A DNA stretch of 64,000 bases from an uncultured Clostridia bacterium (GCA_944375715.1 CALWAP010000006.1:1-64000), one strand, 5' to 3'; numbered from the stretch's first letter, positions 34,330 to 45,576 are shown. The notes: generated from the letters alone by a model not told the origin. Numbers and translations are program-made.

Positions 34330-34352
34330 GACCGCTTATGCAAGCGGTCTTA
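34330..34352 (-). promoter_or_regulatory. Hairpin in the rpmH-rnpA spacer
   Basis: AAGACCGCTT and AAGCGGTCTT arms with a 3-4 base loop, 6 bp after the rpmH stop on the minus strand. There is no T tract, so it is more likely an mRNA-processing or stability element that sets the L34:RnpA ratio than a terminator. Confidence 0.5.
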
Positions 34353-34358
34353 ACTATC

Positions 34359-34493
34359 TCAGTGGGACAGCCTGACTCTCCCCTTAGCACGACGCCTGGC
34401 CAGAACTTTTCTGCCGTTCCTTGTCCTCATGCGCTTCATGAAGCCATGCTCTTTGCTGCGCTGACGCTTTTTAGGCTGATAGGTACGAAGCAT
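34359..34493 (-). CDS. rpmH: 50S ribosomal protein L34
   Basis: A 44-residue, very basic ribosomal protein: starts '[20 protein letters not shown]' and continues '[19 protein letters not shown]', the classic L34 pattern. First gene of the rpmH-rnpA-yidD-yidC-jag operon. In most Firmicutes dnaA is divergent next to it; here the upstream gene is a lipoprotein. Confidence 0.97.
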   Translation of the reverse strand: MLRTYQPKKRQRSKEHGFMKRMRTRNGRKVLARRRAKGRVRLSH

Positions 34494-34564
34494 GTTTACA
34501 CCCCCCAATACGGTTTATTGACAAGCCTTTAAAGGCATTCTTCCTTTACAGTAACGCACTTTGT

Positions 34565-34594
34565 ATTATATATTCCAAAACCCTTCCCTGTCAA
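34565..34594 (-). promoter_or_regulatory. Strong rpmH promoter
   Basis: Minus strand: consensus -35 TTGACA (34589-34594), 18 bp, consensus -10 TATAAT (34565-34570). A 12-bp palindrome GCCTTTAAAGGC (34525-34536) lies in the 5' untranslated region. Confidence 0.85.
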
Positions 34595-34772
34595 TCTATT
34601 TTTGCCGTTTTTCGGCAGCCATTCGGGTTTTTTTGTAATTTTTTATTTTGATTATACGAAGAGTATTGTCATTCGTCCCATCTTCCAAAAAAAGGATAAA
34701 CGGCATGTATTAATCGGCCCCTTTAAGGACGATAATAAGGGTACACAAATCGGTAAGAAAGGAAATGTAGCA

Positions 34773-35345
34773 ATGAAAAAAGCTTCCCTGACGGCTTTAT
34801 GCCTTCTTATGTGCCTGTTTTTGCTGCCCGCCTGCTCAAACAAGGATGAGGGCAAAAACAACCAGACCGACCAGAATATCCAAAACGAGGATAAAAACAA
34901 CATGGGCGGCGACCTTGAGGATGATATAAAGGACGGCGCAGACGACATCAAAGACGGCGTTGAGGACGCCGCCATGTCGGCCCGCGAGCTGTGGACCAGG
35001 CTGACCGACGGAATGACCCTTACCCATCCCGATATGACCGAAAGGGACGAGGCCGCGCTCAAGGAGCTGTACGGCATACAGCCCCAGGAGGTCGACAGTT
35101 TCGCCCTTGTTTCCTCGGATGATGAAAACGACTACGCCGAGGTCCTTATCGCAAGGCCCAAGGACGGATATGAGGACCAGGTAAAGACGGCGGCCGAAAA
35201 CCGCAAGAAGGCTTTGGAAGAAAAGTACGGCGAAAGCGACACAAAGGCCGAGGTCAAAACCAGGGGCGGCTATGTGCTGATGTCCTTCCACCCCGAAAAC
35301 GAAAACCTTCTTAAGGGCTTTGAGGACACGGTAACCGACAAATAA
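34773..35345 (+). CDS. Lipoprotein of DUF4358-like type
   Basis: The 190 residues begin with a lipoprotein signal peptide ('LCLLMCLFLLPAC', Cys about 21), then a charged linker (about 22-65, many Asp/Asn/Lys, with the duplicated 'DDIKDGADDIKDGVED'), then a compact domain 'ELWTRLTDGMTLTHPDM...' to the end. The stretch 'YGIQPQEVDSFALVSSDD' followed by 'AEVLIARPKDGYEDQVKTAA' fits DUF4358, a small Firmicutes domain of unknown function. Start ATG 34773 has AAAGGAAAT upstream. Not obviously linked to neighbours. Confidence 0.8.
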   Translation: MKKASLTALCLLMCLFLLPACSNKDEGKNNQTDQNIQNEDKNNMGGDLEDDIKDGADDIKDGVEDAAMSARELWTRLTDGMTLTHPDMTERDEAALKELYGIQPQEVDSFALVSSDDENDYAEVLIARPKDGYEDQVKTAAENRKKALEEKYGESDTKAEVKTRGGYVLMSFHPENENLLKGFEDTVTDK

Positions 35346-35349
35346 CCCT

Positions 35350-35366
35350 GCCCGGCAAAGCCGGGC
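35350..35366. terminator. Weak hairpin between convergent genes
   Basis: GCCCGGC-aaa-GCCGGGC, with no clear T tract on either strand; it overlaps the radical SAM stop codon. Confidence 0.4.
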
Positions 35367-36241
35367 TACATATTGTTTTCCTCCTGCCTTATAAGGTCAT
35401 CTATGCTCTTGAGAGCCGATTCCAAAGCATAGGGCATCCTTATGGATATCGTGTATTTGTTGAGGGCCGTCGAATCGACATAAATGCATTCTTTTCTCAT
35501 GTCGGTTTTGGAAAGCATGAGCCGCTCCTCCTTTAGGACCTCCAGCGGGGTCATCTGCTGGAAAGCGCCGCTTTCGGCCATTTTGTAAAGAGGCGTACGG
35601 GGCCATATCTTAAGGGCCATGCACCATATGCTGACCGGATGCAGGGTATTTAAGACCTCGGCTGTTTTCAAAGCGTGCTCCTGCGAAAGCCTCCTGCCGC
35701 CCATGCCCAATATGGCCGTCAGGTGGTAGTTTATGTCGCAGGACTCGAGGGTATCCAGCGCCTTTTTGATATCGCTTACCGTCTCGCCCTTGTTGTGCAG
35801 CTTAAGGACCTCGTCGCTGCCGCTTTCCAGCCCCACATGCAGATCGGTTATCCCCGCCTGCCTTAACCTGTTCATGTCTATCCATGACTTGCGGTTTATA
35901 TCGTCGGCCCGGGCGTACATGGCTATCTGCTCGACCGACGGCAGGTATTTATGCACGGCGTCGGTTATGGTCAGAAGCCGCCTTGTGGGCAGGCAGAAGG
36001 GGTTTGAGCCCAGGAAATAAAGGCGGTCATTGCCGTCTATGACATGGCTCAAAAGGCGTATTTTGGAAATGACGTCCTCCAGGTCAAAATGGTAATAGGC
36101 GTCGTTTGCAAAATCGCAGAAAAAGCATTTGCCGTAGCTGCACCCGTGGGTCACCTCCAAAAGGGCGCTTTCGGCCTCAAAGGGGGGACGGTAAACCTCG
36201 GGATCGTCGTAAAGCAGGGCGTATATTTCTTCTCTGGTCAT
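35366..36241 (-). CDS. Radical SAM protein
   Basis: A 291-residue radical SAM enzyme binding a [4Fe-4S] cluster through 'CSYGKCFFC' (CxxxxCxxC spacing by count C-SYGK-C-FF-C; near residues 33-41) after a short N-terminal 'MTREEIYALLYDDPEVYRPP'. The Elp3/HemN-like barrel is suggested by 'DLHVGLESGSDEVLKLHNKGET' and 'YHLTAILGMGGRRLSQEHA'. The CX4CX2C spacing differs slightly from the classic CX3CX2C. Such proteins are common in clostridia; substrate unknown. The start ATG 36241 follows GGAGTGG. Confidence 0.9.
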   Translation of the reverse strand: MTREEIYALLYDDPEVYRPPFEAESALLEVTHGCSYGKCFFCDFANDAYYHFDLEDVISKIRLLSHVIDGNDRLYFLGSNPFCLPTRRLLTITDAVHKYLPSVEQIAMYARADDINRKSWIDMNRLRQAGITDLHVGLESGSDEVLKLHNKGETVSDIKKALDTLESCDINYHLTAILGMGGRRLSQEHALKTAEVLNTLHPVSIWCMALKIWPRTPLYKMAESGAFQQMTPLEVLKEERLMLSKTDMRKECIYVDSTALNKYTISIRMPYALESALKSIDDLIRQEENNM

Positions 36242-36317
36242 AAAACCACTCCGTTTTGTTTTTTTTATATAACAATATAATACCATCACCTTTTTCATGT
36301 GGCAACAGTCCTTTTGG

Positions 36318-36367
36318 GTTGACAGGTCAACAGCTTAGGGCTATACTTTCTTTGTTGACAACTCAAC
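36318..36367 (+). promoter_or_regulatory. marR-exporter promoter with two MarR-type operator palindromes
   Basis: -35 TTGACA (36319-36324), 17 bp, -10 TATACT (36342-36347). Palindrome GTTGACAGGTCAAC (36318-36331) covers the -35, and a related palindrome GTTGACAACTCAAC (36354-36367) lies at and past the transcript start. Centres are 36 bp apart. The layout is that of an autorepressed marR operon. Confidence 0.85.
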
Positions 36368-36389
36368 TACGCGGGGAAAGGAAGATAAG

Positions 36390-36842
36390 ATGGATAAAAA
36401 ACCGACCTTTGCCGAACTTTTTGCGCTGTCGCGGCGCTTAAACCACATGCTGCACCATTTTATAAAGGATTCGGTCAGAAACACCCCTTTAAAAGGGTAC
36501 CACGCCGCATACCTTTTATATATGGCGGGCAGGCCGCCCCTTTCGGGCAAGGAGCTTTCGGACGCCCTGGGCTTTGACAAGGCCCACACCTCCAGGGTGC
36601 TTTTGGAGCTGGCCGAGCTGGGGTTTGCCTGCCGTGAAGGGAGCAAAAACGGACTTTATTCCCTGACGCAGGAGGGCCTTGAGTGGGCACAGGAGCTTAA
36701 AGAGGTCTTCCGCAGGGCCGACAGGCTTTTGCCCCTTTATGTTTCAGGCGAGGATATGCAGCGCCTTTCGGACATATCGGACAGCGCCTCGGAATTTTTA
36801 AAACGTCTTTCGCAGGAGGAGGGAAGGCATGAAAACGCTTAA
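36390..36842 (+). CDS. MarR-family repressor of the ABC exporter operon
   Basis: A 150-residue winged-helix protein: 'YHAAYLLYMAGRPPLSGKELSDALGFDKAHTSRVLLELAELGFACREGSKNGLYSLTQEG' is the HTH plus wing. It overlaps the first exporter gene by 14 bp, and two matching palindromes lie in its promoter, so autorepression relieved by a drug-like ligand is the simplest model. Confidence 0.92.
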   Translation: MDKKPTFAELFALSRRLNHMLHHFIKDSVRNTPLKGYHAAYLLYMAGRPPLSGKELSDALGFDKAHTSRVLLELAELGFACREGSKNGLYSLTQEGLEWAQELKEVFRRADRLLPLYVSGEDMQRLSDISDSASEFLKRLSQEEGRHENA

Positions 36843-38853
36843 AAGCCTGTGGCTTCAGCGGCTGCCTTTCATGCTCTGCGCCCTTTTGATACTCATTACC
36901 CAGGCCAGATGCGACCTTTCGCTGCCGGGGTATACCTCCTCCATAGTCGATACGGGCATAGCCCGGGGCGGCATTGAGGAAAGCCTGCCCTATATGATAC
37001 CGGAGGAAATGTACCTTGAGCTGGCATCGGAATGTCCCGAAGCTTCGGAGGCCTACCTGCCCTATGACAGCCAAAGCTCCCTCTGCCTTGAAAGGGCCGA
37101 AGGGCTGCCTTTGGCAAAAGAGGGATATTACCTTAAAGATGGGGATTTCCCCGCGGCTTCCGAGGCCATAACCCGGATATACGCCCAAAGCGGCGAAAGC
37201 TCGCCCTTGGAGCCCCGGGCGGCCTGGATACTGAAATGCTACACCCTCCTGGGCGCCGACGATCGGGATATCCAGATGGGCTATATAATCTCGGAGGGAC
37301 TCAAAATGCTTTCCCTCGTGTTTTTAAGCGCCTGCCTTTCTGTGGTTTTGGGGTATCTCAGCGCCTATGTCGGCTCCTCTTTGTCGAGGGATATAAGGGA
37401 GCGGCTTTTCAAAAAGGTGCTGTCCTTTTCACCGGCCGAGACAGACGGCTTTTCGGTGGCTTCGCTGATAACCCGCAGCACCAGCGATGTGCAGCAGGTG
37501 CAGATGATGACCGTCATGCTGATGCGAATGGTCTCCTACGCCCCGATAATGGCCATAGGCGGCACGATAAAGGTCTTTGAAACGGCCCCTTCGATGTGGT
37601 GGGTCATCGGCGTCGGCGTGCTGGCCATCGGCATAATGCTCTTTACGCTGATGCGTCTTACGATGCCGCGGTTTCGGCTGCTGCAAAAACTCATCGACAA
37701 CATCAACCGCATAAGCCGCGAGACCCTGGGCGGCATGATGGTCATAAGGGCCTTCGGCAGCGAGAAAAGGGAAAACGAGCGGTTTAAAAGCGCCAACGGC
37801 GAGCTGACCTCTGTCAGCCTTTTCGTAAACAGGGTCATGGGGGTCATGAACCCCGGCATGAACCTTGTGATGAACGGCACGACCCTCCTTATCGTGCTGG
37901 CAGGCGCCCGTCAGATAGGCAGAGGGCTTTTGCAGGTGGGGGACATGATGGCCTTCATAACATATTCGATGCAGATAATTTCGGCCTTCCTGACCCTGGG
38001 CATGATATCGGTATCGGCCCCCAGGGCCCTGGTCAGCGTCGGCAGGATAGCCGGTGTGCTGGAGGCCGAAAGCTCGATAAAGGACGGGCCGGAGGATTTT
38101 ACACCCCAAAGGCGTGGGGAAGTGGCCTTTGAAAATGTGTCCTTTTCCTATCCCCAAAGCCCCGTAAAGGCCCTGTCGGGCATATCCTTCCGGGCATTGC
38201 CCGGCACGGTGACGGCCGTCATCGGCCCGACAGGCTCGGGCAAATCGACCCTGGCAAACCTCCTGATGCGCTTTTACGATGTGCAGCAGGGGCGCATCAC
38301 GATAGACGGCAGGGACATACGGGACTTCAAGCTGACTACCCTCAGGGACATCATAGGCTATGTACCCCAGCGCTCCCTCCTGTTTTCGGGCACGGCAGGG
38401 GAGAACATAGCCTTCGGGCTTGAAAGCTATGACGAAAAGAGGGTCCGGGCTGCGGCCGCCGATGCTCAGGCCGACAGGTTCATTTCCTCGATGGAAGAGG
38501 GCTACGGCGCCTATATAGCCCAGGGCGGCAGCAACCTTTCGGGCGGCCAGAAGCAGAGGGTCGCCATCGCCAGGGCCCTGGCCAAGCGCTCCCCCGTATA
38601 TATATTTGACGACAGCTTTTCGGCCCTGGACCTCAAAACCGACCTTAAAGTCAGGGAAGCCATTGCCCAAAGGCTTTCAAAGAGCACGGTGATAATAATA
38701 GCCCAGCGGATAAGCACCGTCATGAACTGCGACAACATAATCGTTTTAAGCGGCGGGAAGATAGCCGGCATGGGCAGGCACAGGCAGCTGCTTGAGACCT
38801 GCCCGCAATATAAGGAAATAGCCCTTTCGCAGCTTTCGGAAAAGGAGCTTTGA
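36829..38853 (+). CDS. ABC exporter half-transporter A (degenerate catalytic site)
   Basis: The 674-residue half-transporter has a six-helix transmembrane domain with a large extracytoplasmic loop (about 35-150, between helices 1 and 2) and a C-terminal nucleotide-binding domain: Walker A 'GPTGSGKST', signature 'LSGGQKQR', Walker B 'VYIFDDSFSALD'. The catalytic Glu after Walker B is Asp here, while the partner's signature is 'ISQGQKQ'. Together they form one degenerate and one canonical ATP site, as in heterodimeric multidrug exporters (BmrCD, TM287/288). Two bases separate it from subunit B. Confidence 0.95.
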   Translation: MKTLKSLWLQRLPFMLCALLILITQARCDLSLPGYTSSIVDTGIARGGIEESLPYMIPEEMYLELASECPEASEAYLPYDSQSSLCLERAEGLPLAKEGYYLKDGDFPAASEAITRIYAQSGESSPLEPRAAWILKCYTLLGADDRDIQMGYIISEGLKMLSLVFLSACLSVVLGYLSAYVGSSLSRDIRERLFKKVLSFSPAETDGFSVASLITRSTSDVQQVQMMTVMLMRMVSYAPIMAIGGTIKVFETAPSMWWVIGVGVLAIGIMLFTLMRLTMPRFRLLQKLIDNINRISRETLGGMMVIRAFGSEKRENERFKSANGELTSVSLFVNRVMGVMNPGMNLVMNGTTLLIVLAGARQIGRGLLQVGDMMAFITYSMQIISAFLTLGMISVSAPRALVSVGRIAGVLEAESSIKDGPEDFTPQRRGEVAFENVSFSYPQSPVKALSGISFRALPGTVTAVIGPTGSGKSTLANLLMRFYDVQQGRITIDGRDIRDFKLTTLRDIIGYVPQRSLLFSGTAGENIAFGLESYDEKRVRAAAADAQADRFISSMEEGYGAYIAQGGSNLSGGQKQRVAIARALAKRSPVYIFDDSFSALDLKTDLKVREAIAQRLSKSTVIIIAQRISTVMNCDNIIVLSGGKIAGMGRHRQLLETCPQYKEIALSQLSEKEL

Positions 38854-38854
38854 T

Positions 38855-40735
38855 ATGAGTGAGAACAAAAACCGTACCCAGGCCCCCCGTCCGGCCTTCC
38901 CCATGCGCGGAGGCGGCGGACGCCGCGGCGGCAGGATAGCCGAAAAGCCAAAGAACTTCAAAAAGGCGCTTAAAAGGCTTTTGAAATATATAAGCCGGCG
39001 CAGGCTGCCGCTTACCTTTGTCGCCCTTTTTTCGGCCCTGAGCACTGTCTTTTCGGTATCGGCCCCCAAAGTGCTGGGGCAGGCGACCACCGAGATATAC
39101 AAGGGGGCCATGGGCGCCCTTTCGGGCTCGGGAGGGATAGATATGCAGGCTTTGGGGCGCATACTTTTTATCCTGAGTCTGCTTTACCTGATAAGCGCCC
39201 TTTTCTCCCTTGCCCAGACCTATATAATGAACGGCATAACCCAGAAGCTGGGCTTTGAACTGAGGCAGGACATAAACGAAAAACTCATGCGCCTGCCGAT
39301 GGATTACTTTGACAGGCGCACCCACGGCGAGATCCTAAGCTATATCACAAACGATGTGGACACCGTGACCCAGGGCATTTCCCAGAGCGTCACCCAGATA
39401 ATAACCTCCCTTGCCACCCTCATAGGCGTGCTTTACATGATGCTTTCGATAAATGTGCTTATGACGGCGGCCGTACTTCTGGTCCTGCCCTTTTCGGGCC
39501 TTATCGTTTCAAGGATACTCAAGCTGACCCAGCCCCTTTTCAAGGCCCGGCAGGCCGAGCTTGCCAAGGTCAACGGCATAGTCGAAGAATGTTACGGCGG
39601 CCAGACGGTGCTCCAGGCCTTCAACCACCAAAACGCCTCGATAGCCGATTTTCAAAGGGAAAACAAGGCCCTTTACGAAATATCGCGCAAAAGCGAATTT
39701 TTGGGCAGCTTCATGCACCCCGTCATGGATTTCATGGGCAATATTTCCTATGTGGCCGTGGCCGTTTTGGGCGCATACTCGGTGTCTGTGGGATACATGG
39801 AGATCGGGTCCATACAGTCCTTTATTCAGTATTCCAAGCGTTTCAGCCAGCCGATAAACCAGGTGGCCCGCACCAGCAATATGCTTCAGTCGACCATGGC
39901 CGCGGCCGAAAGGGTATTCGGGCTTTTGGACGAGCAGGAAGAGCCCCTTTCGGAAAACGCCGCTTTGGACGGCGATACAAAGGGCGGCGTGTCCTTTAAG
40001 CATGTGCGCTTCGGCTACCTGCCCGGCAAGACGGTCATCAATGACTTTTCGGCCGACATACGCCCCGGCAGCCGTGTCGCCATAGTCGGCCCCACAGGTT
40101 CGGGCAAGACCACCCTCATAAAGCTGCTGATGCGGTTTTATGATGTGCAGGAGGGATCTATCGAGATAGACGGCAGGGACATACGCAAAATGCGCCGCAG
40201 CGGCCTGCGCTCCCTGTTCGGCATGGTTTTGCAGGACACATGGCTCTTTTCGGGCACTATTGAGGACAACATAAAATACGGCCGCCCCGAAGCCTCCCCC
40301 GAAGATGTGCGCGCCGCGGCCGAGGCCGCCATGGCAGCCCCCTTCATAAACCAGCTCCCTCAGGGCTACAAAACCATCCTGGGCGAGGACTCGGACACCA
40401 TTTCCCAGGGCCAGAAGCAGCTTCTGACCATAGCCAGGGCATTTTTAAAGGACCCCAGGATACTGATACTCGACGAGGCCACCTCCAGCGTCGACACCAT
40501 GACCGAGGTTATGATACAGAAGGCCATGGACAGCCTGATGAAAAACCGCACCTGCTTTATAATAGCCCACCGCCTTTCGACGATACGCTCCTGCGACAAC
40601 ATACTCGTCATGCGTTCGGGAGACATAGTGGAACAGGGTACCCACGAGCAGCTGCTGGAAAAGGACGGCTTTTACGCCGAGCTTTACAACTCGCAGTTCG
40701 AAACGGGCGAGCGTGAGATACTTGACTTGCAGTAA
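38855..40735 (+). CDS. ABC exporter half-transporter B (catalytic Glu present)
   Basis: Partner of the preceding gene, 626 residues. The N-terminal tail is basic and Gly/Arg-rich ('MRGGGGRRGGRIAEKPKN'), followed by a six-helix domain (about 50-330) and an NBD with Walker A 'GPTGSGKTTL', signature 'ISQGQKQLLTIARA', Walker B 'ILILDEATSSVD' (intact Glu) and 'IIAHRLSTIRSCDNI'. The substrate is unknown; MarR control suggests drug or toxic-metabolite efflux. Confidence 0.95.
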   Translation: MSENKNRTQAPRPAFPMRGGGGRRGGRIAEKPKNFKKALKRLLKYISRRRLPLTFVALFSALSTVFSVSAPKVLGQATTEIYKGAMGALSGSGGIDMQALGRILFILSLLYLISALFSLAQTYIMNGITQKLGFELRQDINEKLMRLPMDYFDRRTHGEILSYITNDVDTVTQGISQSVTQIITSLATLIGVLYMMLSINVLMTAAVLLVLPFSGLIVSRILKLTQPLFKARQAELAKVNGIVEECYGGQTVLQAFNHQNASIADFQRENKALYEISRKSEFLGSFMHPVMDFMGNISYVAVAVLGAYSVSVGYMEIGSIQSFIQYSKRFSQPINQVARTSNMLQSTMAAAERVFGLLDEQEEPLSENAALDGDTKGGVSFKHVRFGYLPGKTVINDFSADIRPGSRVAIVGPTGSGKTTLIKLLMRFYDVQEGSIEIDGRDIRKMRRSGLRSLFGMVLQDTWLFSGTIEDNIKYGRPEASPEDVRAAAEAAMAAPFINQLPQGYKTILGEDSDTISQGQKQLLTIARAFLKDPRILILDEATSSVDTMTEVMIQKAMDSLMKNRTCFIIAHRLSTIRSCDNILVMRSGDIVEQGTHEQLLEKDGFYAELYNSQFETGEREILDLQ

Positions 40736-40763
40736 GCTGTAAGCGCTGATTGCGAAAGCGGCC

Positions 40764-40793
40764 TCTCCCGCCTTTCAGGCGGGAGATTTTTTT
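40764..40793 (+). terminator. Terminator of the exporter operon
   Basis: TCTCCCGCC-tttca-GGCGGGAGA followed by seven T residues. Confidence 0.9.
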
Positions 40794-40826
40794 GCCTCAA
40801 AACAGGCTGTTTTGATTTCAAAACCC

Positions 40827-40855
40827 TTGCAAAAAGGTCCCTTCGTCATTATAAT
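40827..40855 (+). promoter_or_regulatory. purA promoter
   Basis: -35 TTGCAA (40827-40832), 17 bp, -10 TATAAT (40850-40855). The 5' untranslated region is about 80 bases; I see no purine riboswitch in it. Confidence 0.7.
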
Positions 40856-40941
40856 TGACATGTAAAAGACAAAACCATCATATAAACGGTTGTGGGCTCT
40901 GTTGCGGCCTGCGACCTTAAATGTTAGGAGGACCTTATATT

Positions 40942-42225
40942 ATGGTACGAGCAATCGTAGGCGGCTGCTGGGGCGACGAAGGCAAAGGGAAAATGACCGA
41001 CCTTTTAAGCGAGGACAGCGATATTGTCGTCCGTTTTCAGGGCGGCGCCAACGCCGGCCACACTATAATAAACCAATACGGCAAATTTGCCCTTCACCTT
41101 CTGCCCTCGGGCATATTCCGTCACAATGTGACCAATGTCATCGCCCAGGGCGTCGCTTTCAATCCCGATGAGTTTTTCAAGGAGCTGGACAGCGTTTTAA
41201 GCCAGAATGTCCCGACCCCCAACATCCTCGTTTCCGACAGAGCCCAGATAGTCATGCCCTACCACATGCTTTTTGACGCTCTGGAAGAGCAGCGCCTGGC
41301 GGGCGGCAGCTTCGGCAGCACAAAATCGGGTATAGCCCCCTTCTATTCAGACAAGTACCTTAAAATAGGCATCCAGGTCTGCGACCTTTTTGACGAAAAG
41401 GGACTTATGGAAAAGCTGGAAAAGGCCTGCTTCCAGAAAAATGTCACGCTGAAGGCCCTTTACAAAAGTGACATAACCTTAGACCCCAAGGAGCTTTTCG
41501 ACAAGCTTATTTCCTACCGCGAGAGGCTCAGGCCCTTTGTCGGCGACGCCGCCCTCTTTTTGAACAATGCCATAAAAGAGGATAAGACCATTTTGCTGGA
41601 GGGCCAGCTGGGCTCCCTTAAGGACCCTGACAACGGCATCTATCCCTTCACCACCTCCTCCTCGCCCCTGGCCGGCTTTGCCAGCGTCGGCGCGGCCGTG
41701 CCTCCCCATGCCATAAAGCAGATCATAGTCGTCGTCAAGGCCTATTCCTCGGCCGTCGGCGCGGGCGCCTTTGTTTCGGAGATATTCGGCCAGGAGGCCG
41801 AGGACCTGCGCAACCGCGGCGGCAACGACGGCGAGTACGGCGCCACCACCGGCAGACCCAGGCGTATGGGCTGGCTGGACACGGTGGCCGTCAAATACGG
41901 CTGCATGCTCCAGGGCTGCACCGACGTCTGCCTTTCCCTTATTGATGTCCTGGGTTATCTCGACAAGATACCCGTCTGCACGGCCTATGATATTGACGGC
42001 AAAATAACCACCGATTTCCCCGTCACCCCCCTTCTTAACAAAGCCAAGCCCGTCTATGAATACCTGGACGGCTGGAAGTGCGACATAATGGGCTGCAAGA
42101 GCTATTCCGAGCTGCCCGAAAATGCCAAGAAATACATCTCCTTTATCGAGGAAAAGATAGGTTATCCCATCACGATAATCTCCACCGGCCCCAAAAGGGA
42201 GGATATAATCTACCGCAGGAAGTAA
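40942..42225 (+). CDS. purA: Adenylosuccinate synthetase
   Basis: GTP-dependent conversion of IMP plus Asp to adenylosuccinate, first step to AMP. The 427-residue protein begins with the P-loop-like 'GGCWGDEGKGKMTDLLS' and 'VRFQGGANAGHTI', has 'LEGQLGSLKDPDNGIYPF' (a variant of the usual GAQG loop), 'TTGRPRRMGWLD' and 'TGPKREDII' near the end. Start ATG 40942 has an ideal TTAGGAGGAC site; an upstream in-frame ATG at 40921 overlaps that site and is rejected. Confidence 0.96.
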   Translation: MVRAIVGGCWGDEGKGKMTDLLSEDSDIVVRFQGGANAGHTIINQYGKFALHLLPSGIFRHNVTNVIAQGVAFNPDEFFKELDSVLSQNVPTPNILVSDRAQIVMPYHMLFDALEEQRLAGGSFGSTKSGIAPFYSDKYLKIGIQVCDLFDEKGLMEKLEKACFQKNVTLKALYKSDITLDPKELFDKLISYRERLRPFVGDAALFLNNAIKEDKTILLEGQLGSLKDPDNGIYPFTTSSSPLAGFASVGAAVPPHAIKQIIVVVKAYSSAVGAGAFVSEIFGQEAEDLRNRGGNDGEYGATTGRPRRMGWLDTVAVKYGCMLQGCTDVCLSLIDVLGYLDKIPVCTAYDIDGKITTDFPVTPLLNKAKPVYEYLDGWKCDIMGCKSYSELPENAKKYISFIEEKIGYPITIISTGPKREDIIYRRK

Positions 42226-42254
42226 TCCCGCCTTTTAAAAAAGATATGGATATG

Positions 42255-42287
42255 AAAAAGCCCCCGCTTGAAAGCGGGGGCTTTTTG
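42255..42287 (+). terminator. purA terminator
   Basis: AGCCCCCGCTT and AAGCGGGGGCT arms with A5 before and T5 after. Confidence 0.9.
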
Positions 42288-42302
42288 ACAGCCTGTGGAA
42301 AA

Positions 42303-42328
42303 AAAGCAGGACCCGAAGGTCCTGCTTT
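42303..42328 (-). terminator. ppdK terminator
   Basis: AAAGCAGGACC-cgaa-GGTCCTGCTTT; on the minus strand a long T tract follows (A run at 42297-42305 on plus). Confidence 0.85.
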
Positions 42329-42351
42329 CAAAGGCTTTTATGAAATAAGCC

Positions 42352-44994
<2,643 letters not shown>

Positions 44995-45077
44995 TGAACT
45001 GCTCCTTTATGTAAGTATTATCATACAAAGCTTGTCTCAAACCGCCCGGCAGGCCCTCCCGCCGACCGATTTAATTA

Positions 45078-45106
45078 ATTATATCAGATATATTTTTCTT
45101 TTGCAT
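45078..45106 (-). promoter_or_regulatory. ppdK promoter
   Basis: Minus strand: -35 ATGCAA (45101-45106), 17 bp, -10 TATAAT (45078-45083), in a very AT-rich divergent region (45000-45280) that also holds the promoter of the small gene to the right. Confidence 0.6.
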
Positions 45107-45282
45107 CATTTTTTTAACAAAAAAACGCCTCTTTTCAACGCTTTTCTTTATTGCACAAGTTATATATACCTCTTTAGCCGTTATTTTTTATTTTGCGCTT
45201 TTTTATTGTAACGGGAGGAAATTTGTGATATCATTATTAAAAGTTTTAAAAACAGCCCTGGCCCCACGGAGGTATTGACATT

Positions 45283-45492
45283 ATGAAAGCTGTTAAGCGG
45301 TCCCTTATGGCGGCTGCGGCCCTGGCCATCTGCATGGAAAACACCGTTCTGGCCGCCCCTTTGAAGGAAGACGAGATATCGGTTTTATTCTACGGCGTCT
45401 TCATCGGTGCGGGCGTGCTGCTTTACATAGCCGCCGGCAAGCTTTTTGACAAGTTTGTCAAAAGACGGAAAGAGGAAAAAGAGAAGAAGTAA
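45283..45492 (+). CDS. Small membrane protein, unknown function
   Basis: The 69 residues comprise an N-terminal signal-like segment ('SLMAAAALAICMENTVLAA', 7-25), a short exposed stretch, one transmembrane helix ('VLFYGVFIGAGVLLYIAA', about 34-51) and a very basic/acidic C-terminal tail ('KLFDKFVKRRKEEKEKK'). Not recognised; a topology with cytoplasmic Lys-rich tail is predicted. It has a good GGAGG site and is followed by a hairpin. Confidence 0.75.
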   Translation: MKAVKRSLMAAAALAICMENTVLAAPLKEDEISVLFYGVFIGAGVLLYIAAGKLFDKFVKRRKEEKEKK

Positions 45493-45516
45493 AAGGACGC
45501 CTTCGGGCGCCCTTTT
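45491..45516 (+). terminator. Terminator of the small membrane-protein gene
   Basis: AAAGG-CGCC / GGCG-CCTTT arms with a TTCG loop and one mismatch, then a short T tract. Confidence 0.7.
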
Positions 45517-45547
45517 GCTTTGCCTTTGCATAAATGCCGCTTTTCCC

Positions 45548-45576
45548 TTGTGGCTCTGTAAATTGTGTGCTAAAAT
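45548..45576 (+). promoter_or_regulatory. Promoter of the MFS gene
   Basis: -35 TTGTGG (45548-45553), 17 bp with TG one base before the -10, -10 TAAAAT (45571-45576). It excludes the upstream in-frame start at 45446. Confidence 0.65.

Noticed and set aside
34500-34772. oriC next to rpmH
   Set aside because: No cluster of DnaA boxes was seen and dnaA is not adjacent.
37429-38670. Minus-strand frame of 413 codons inside the ABC exporter gene
   Set aside because: Shadow of exporter half A; the plus frame has all ABC motifs.
40855-40887. TTGACA at 40855 as purA -35 with TATAAA downstream
   Set aside because: The spacer would be 20 bp; the overlapping TTGCAA-17-TATAAT pair is better.
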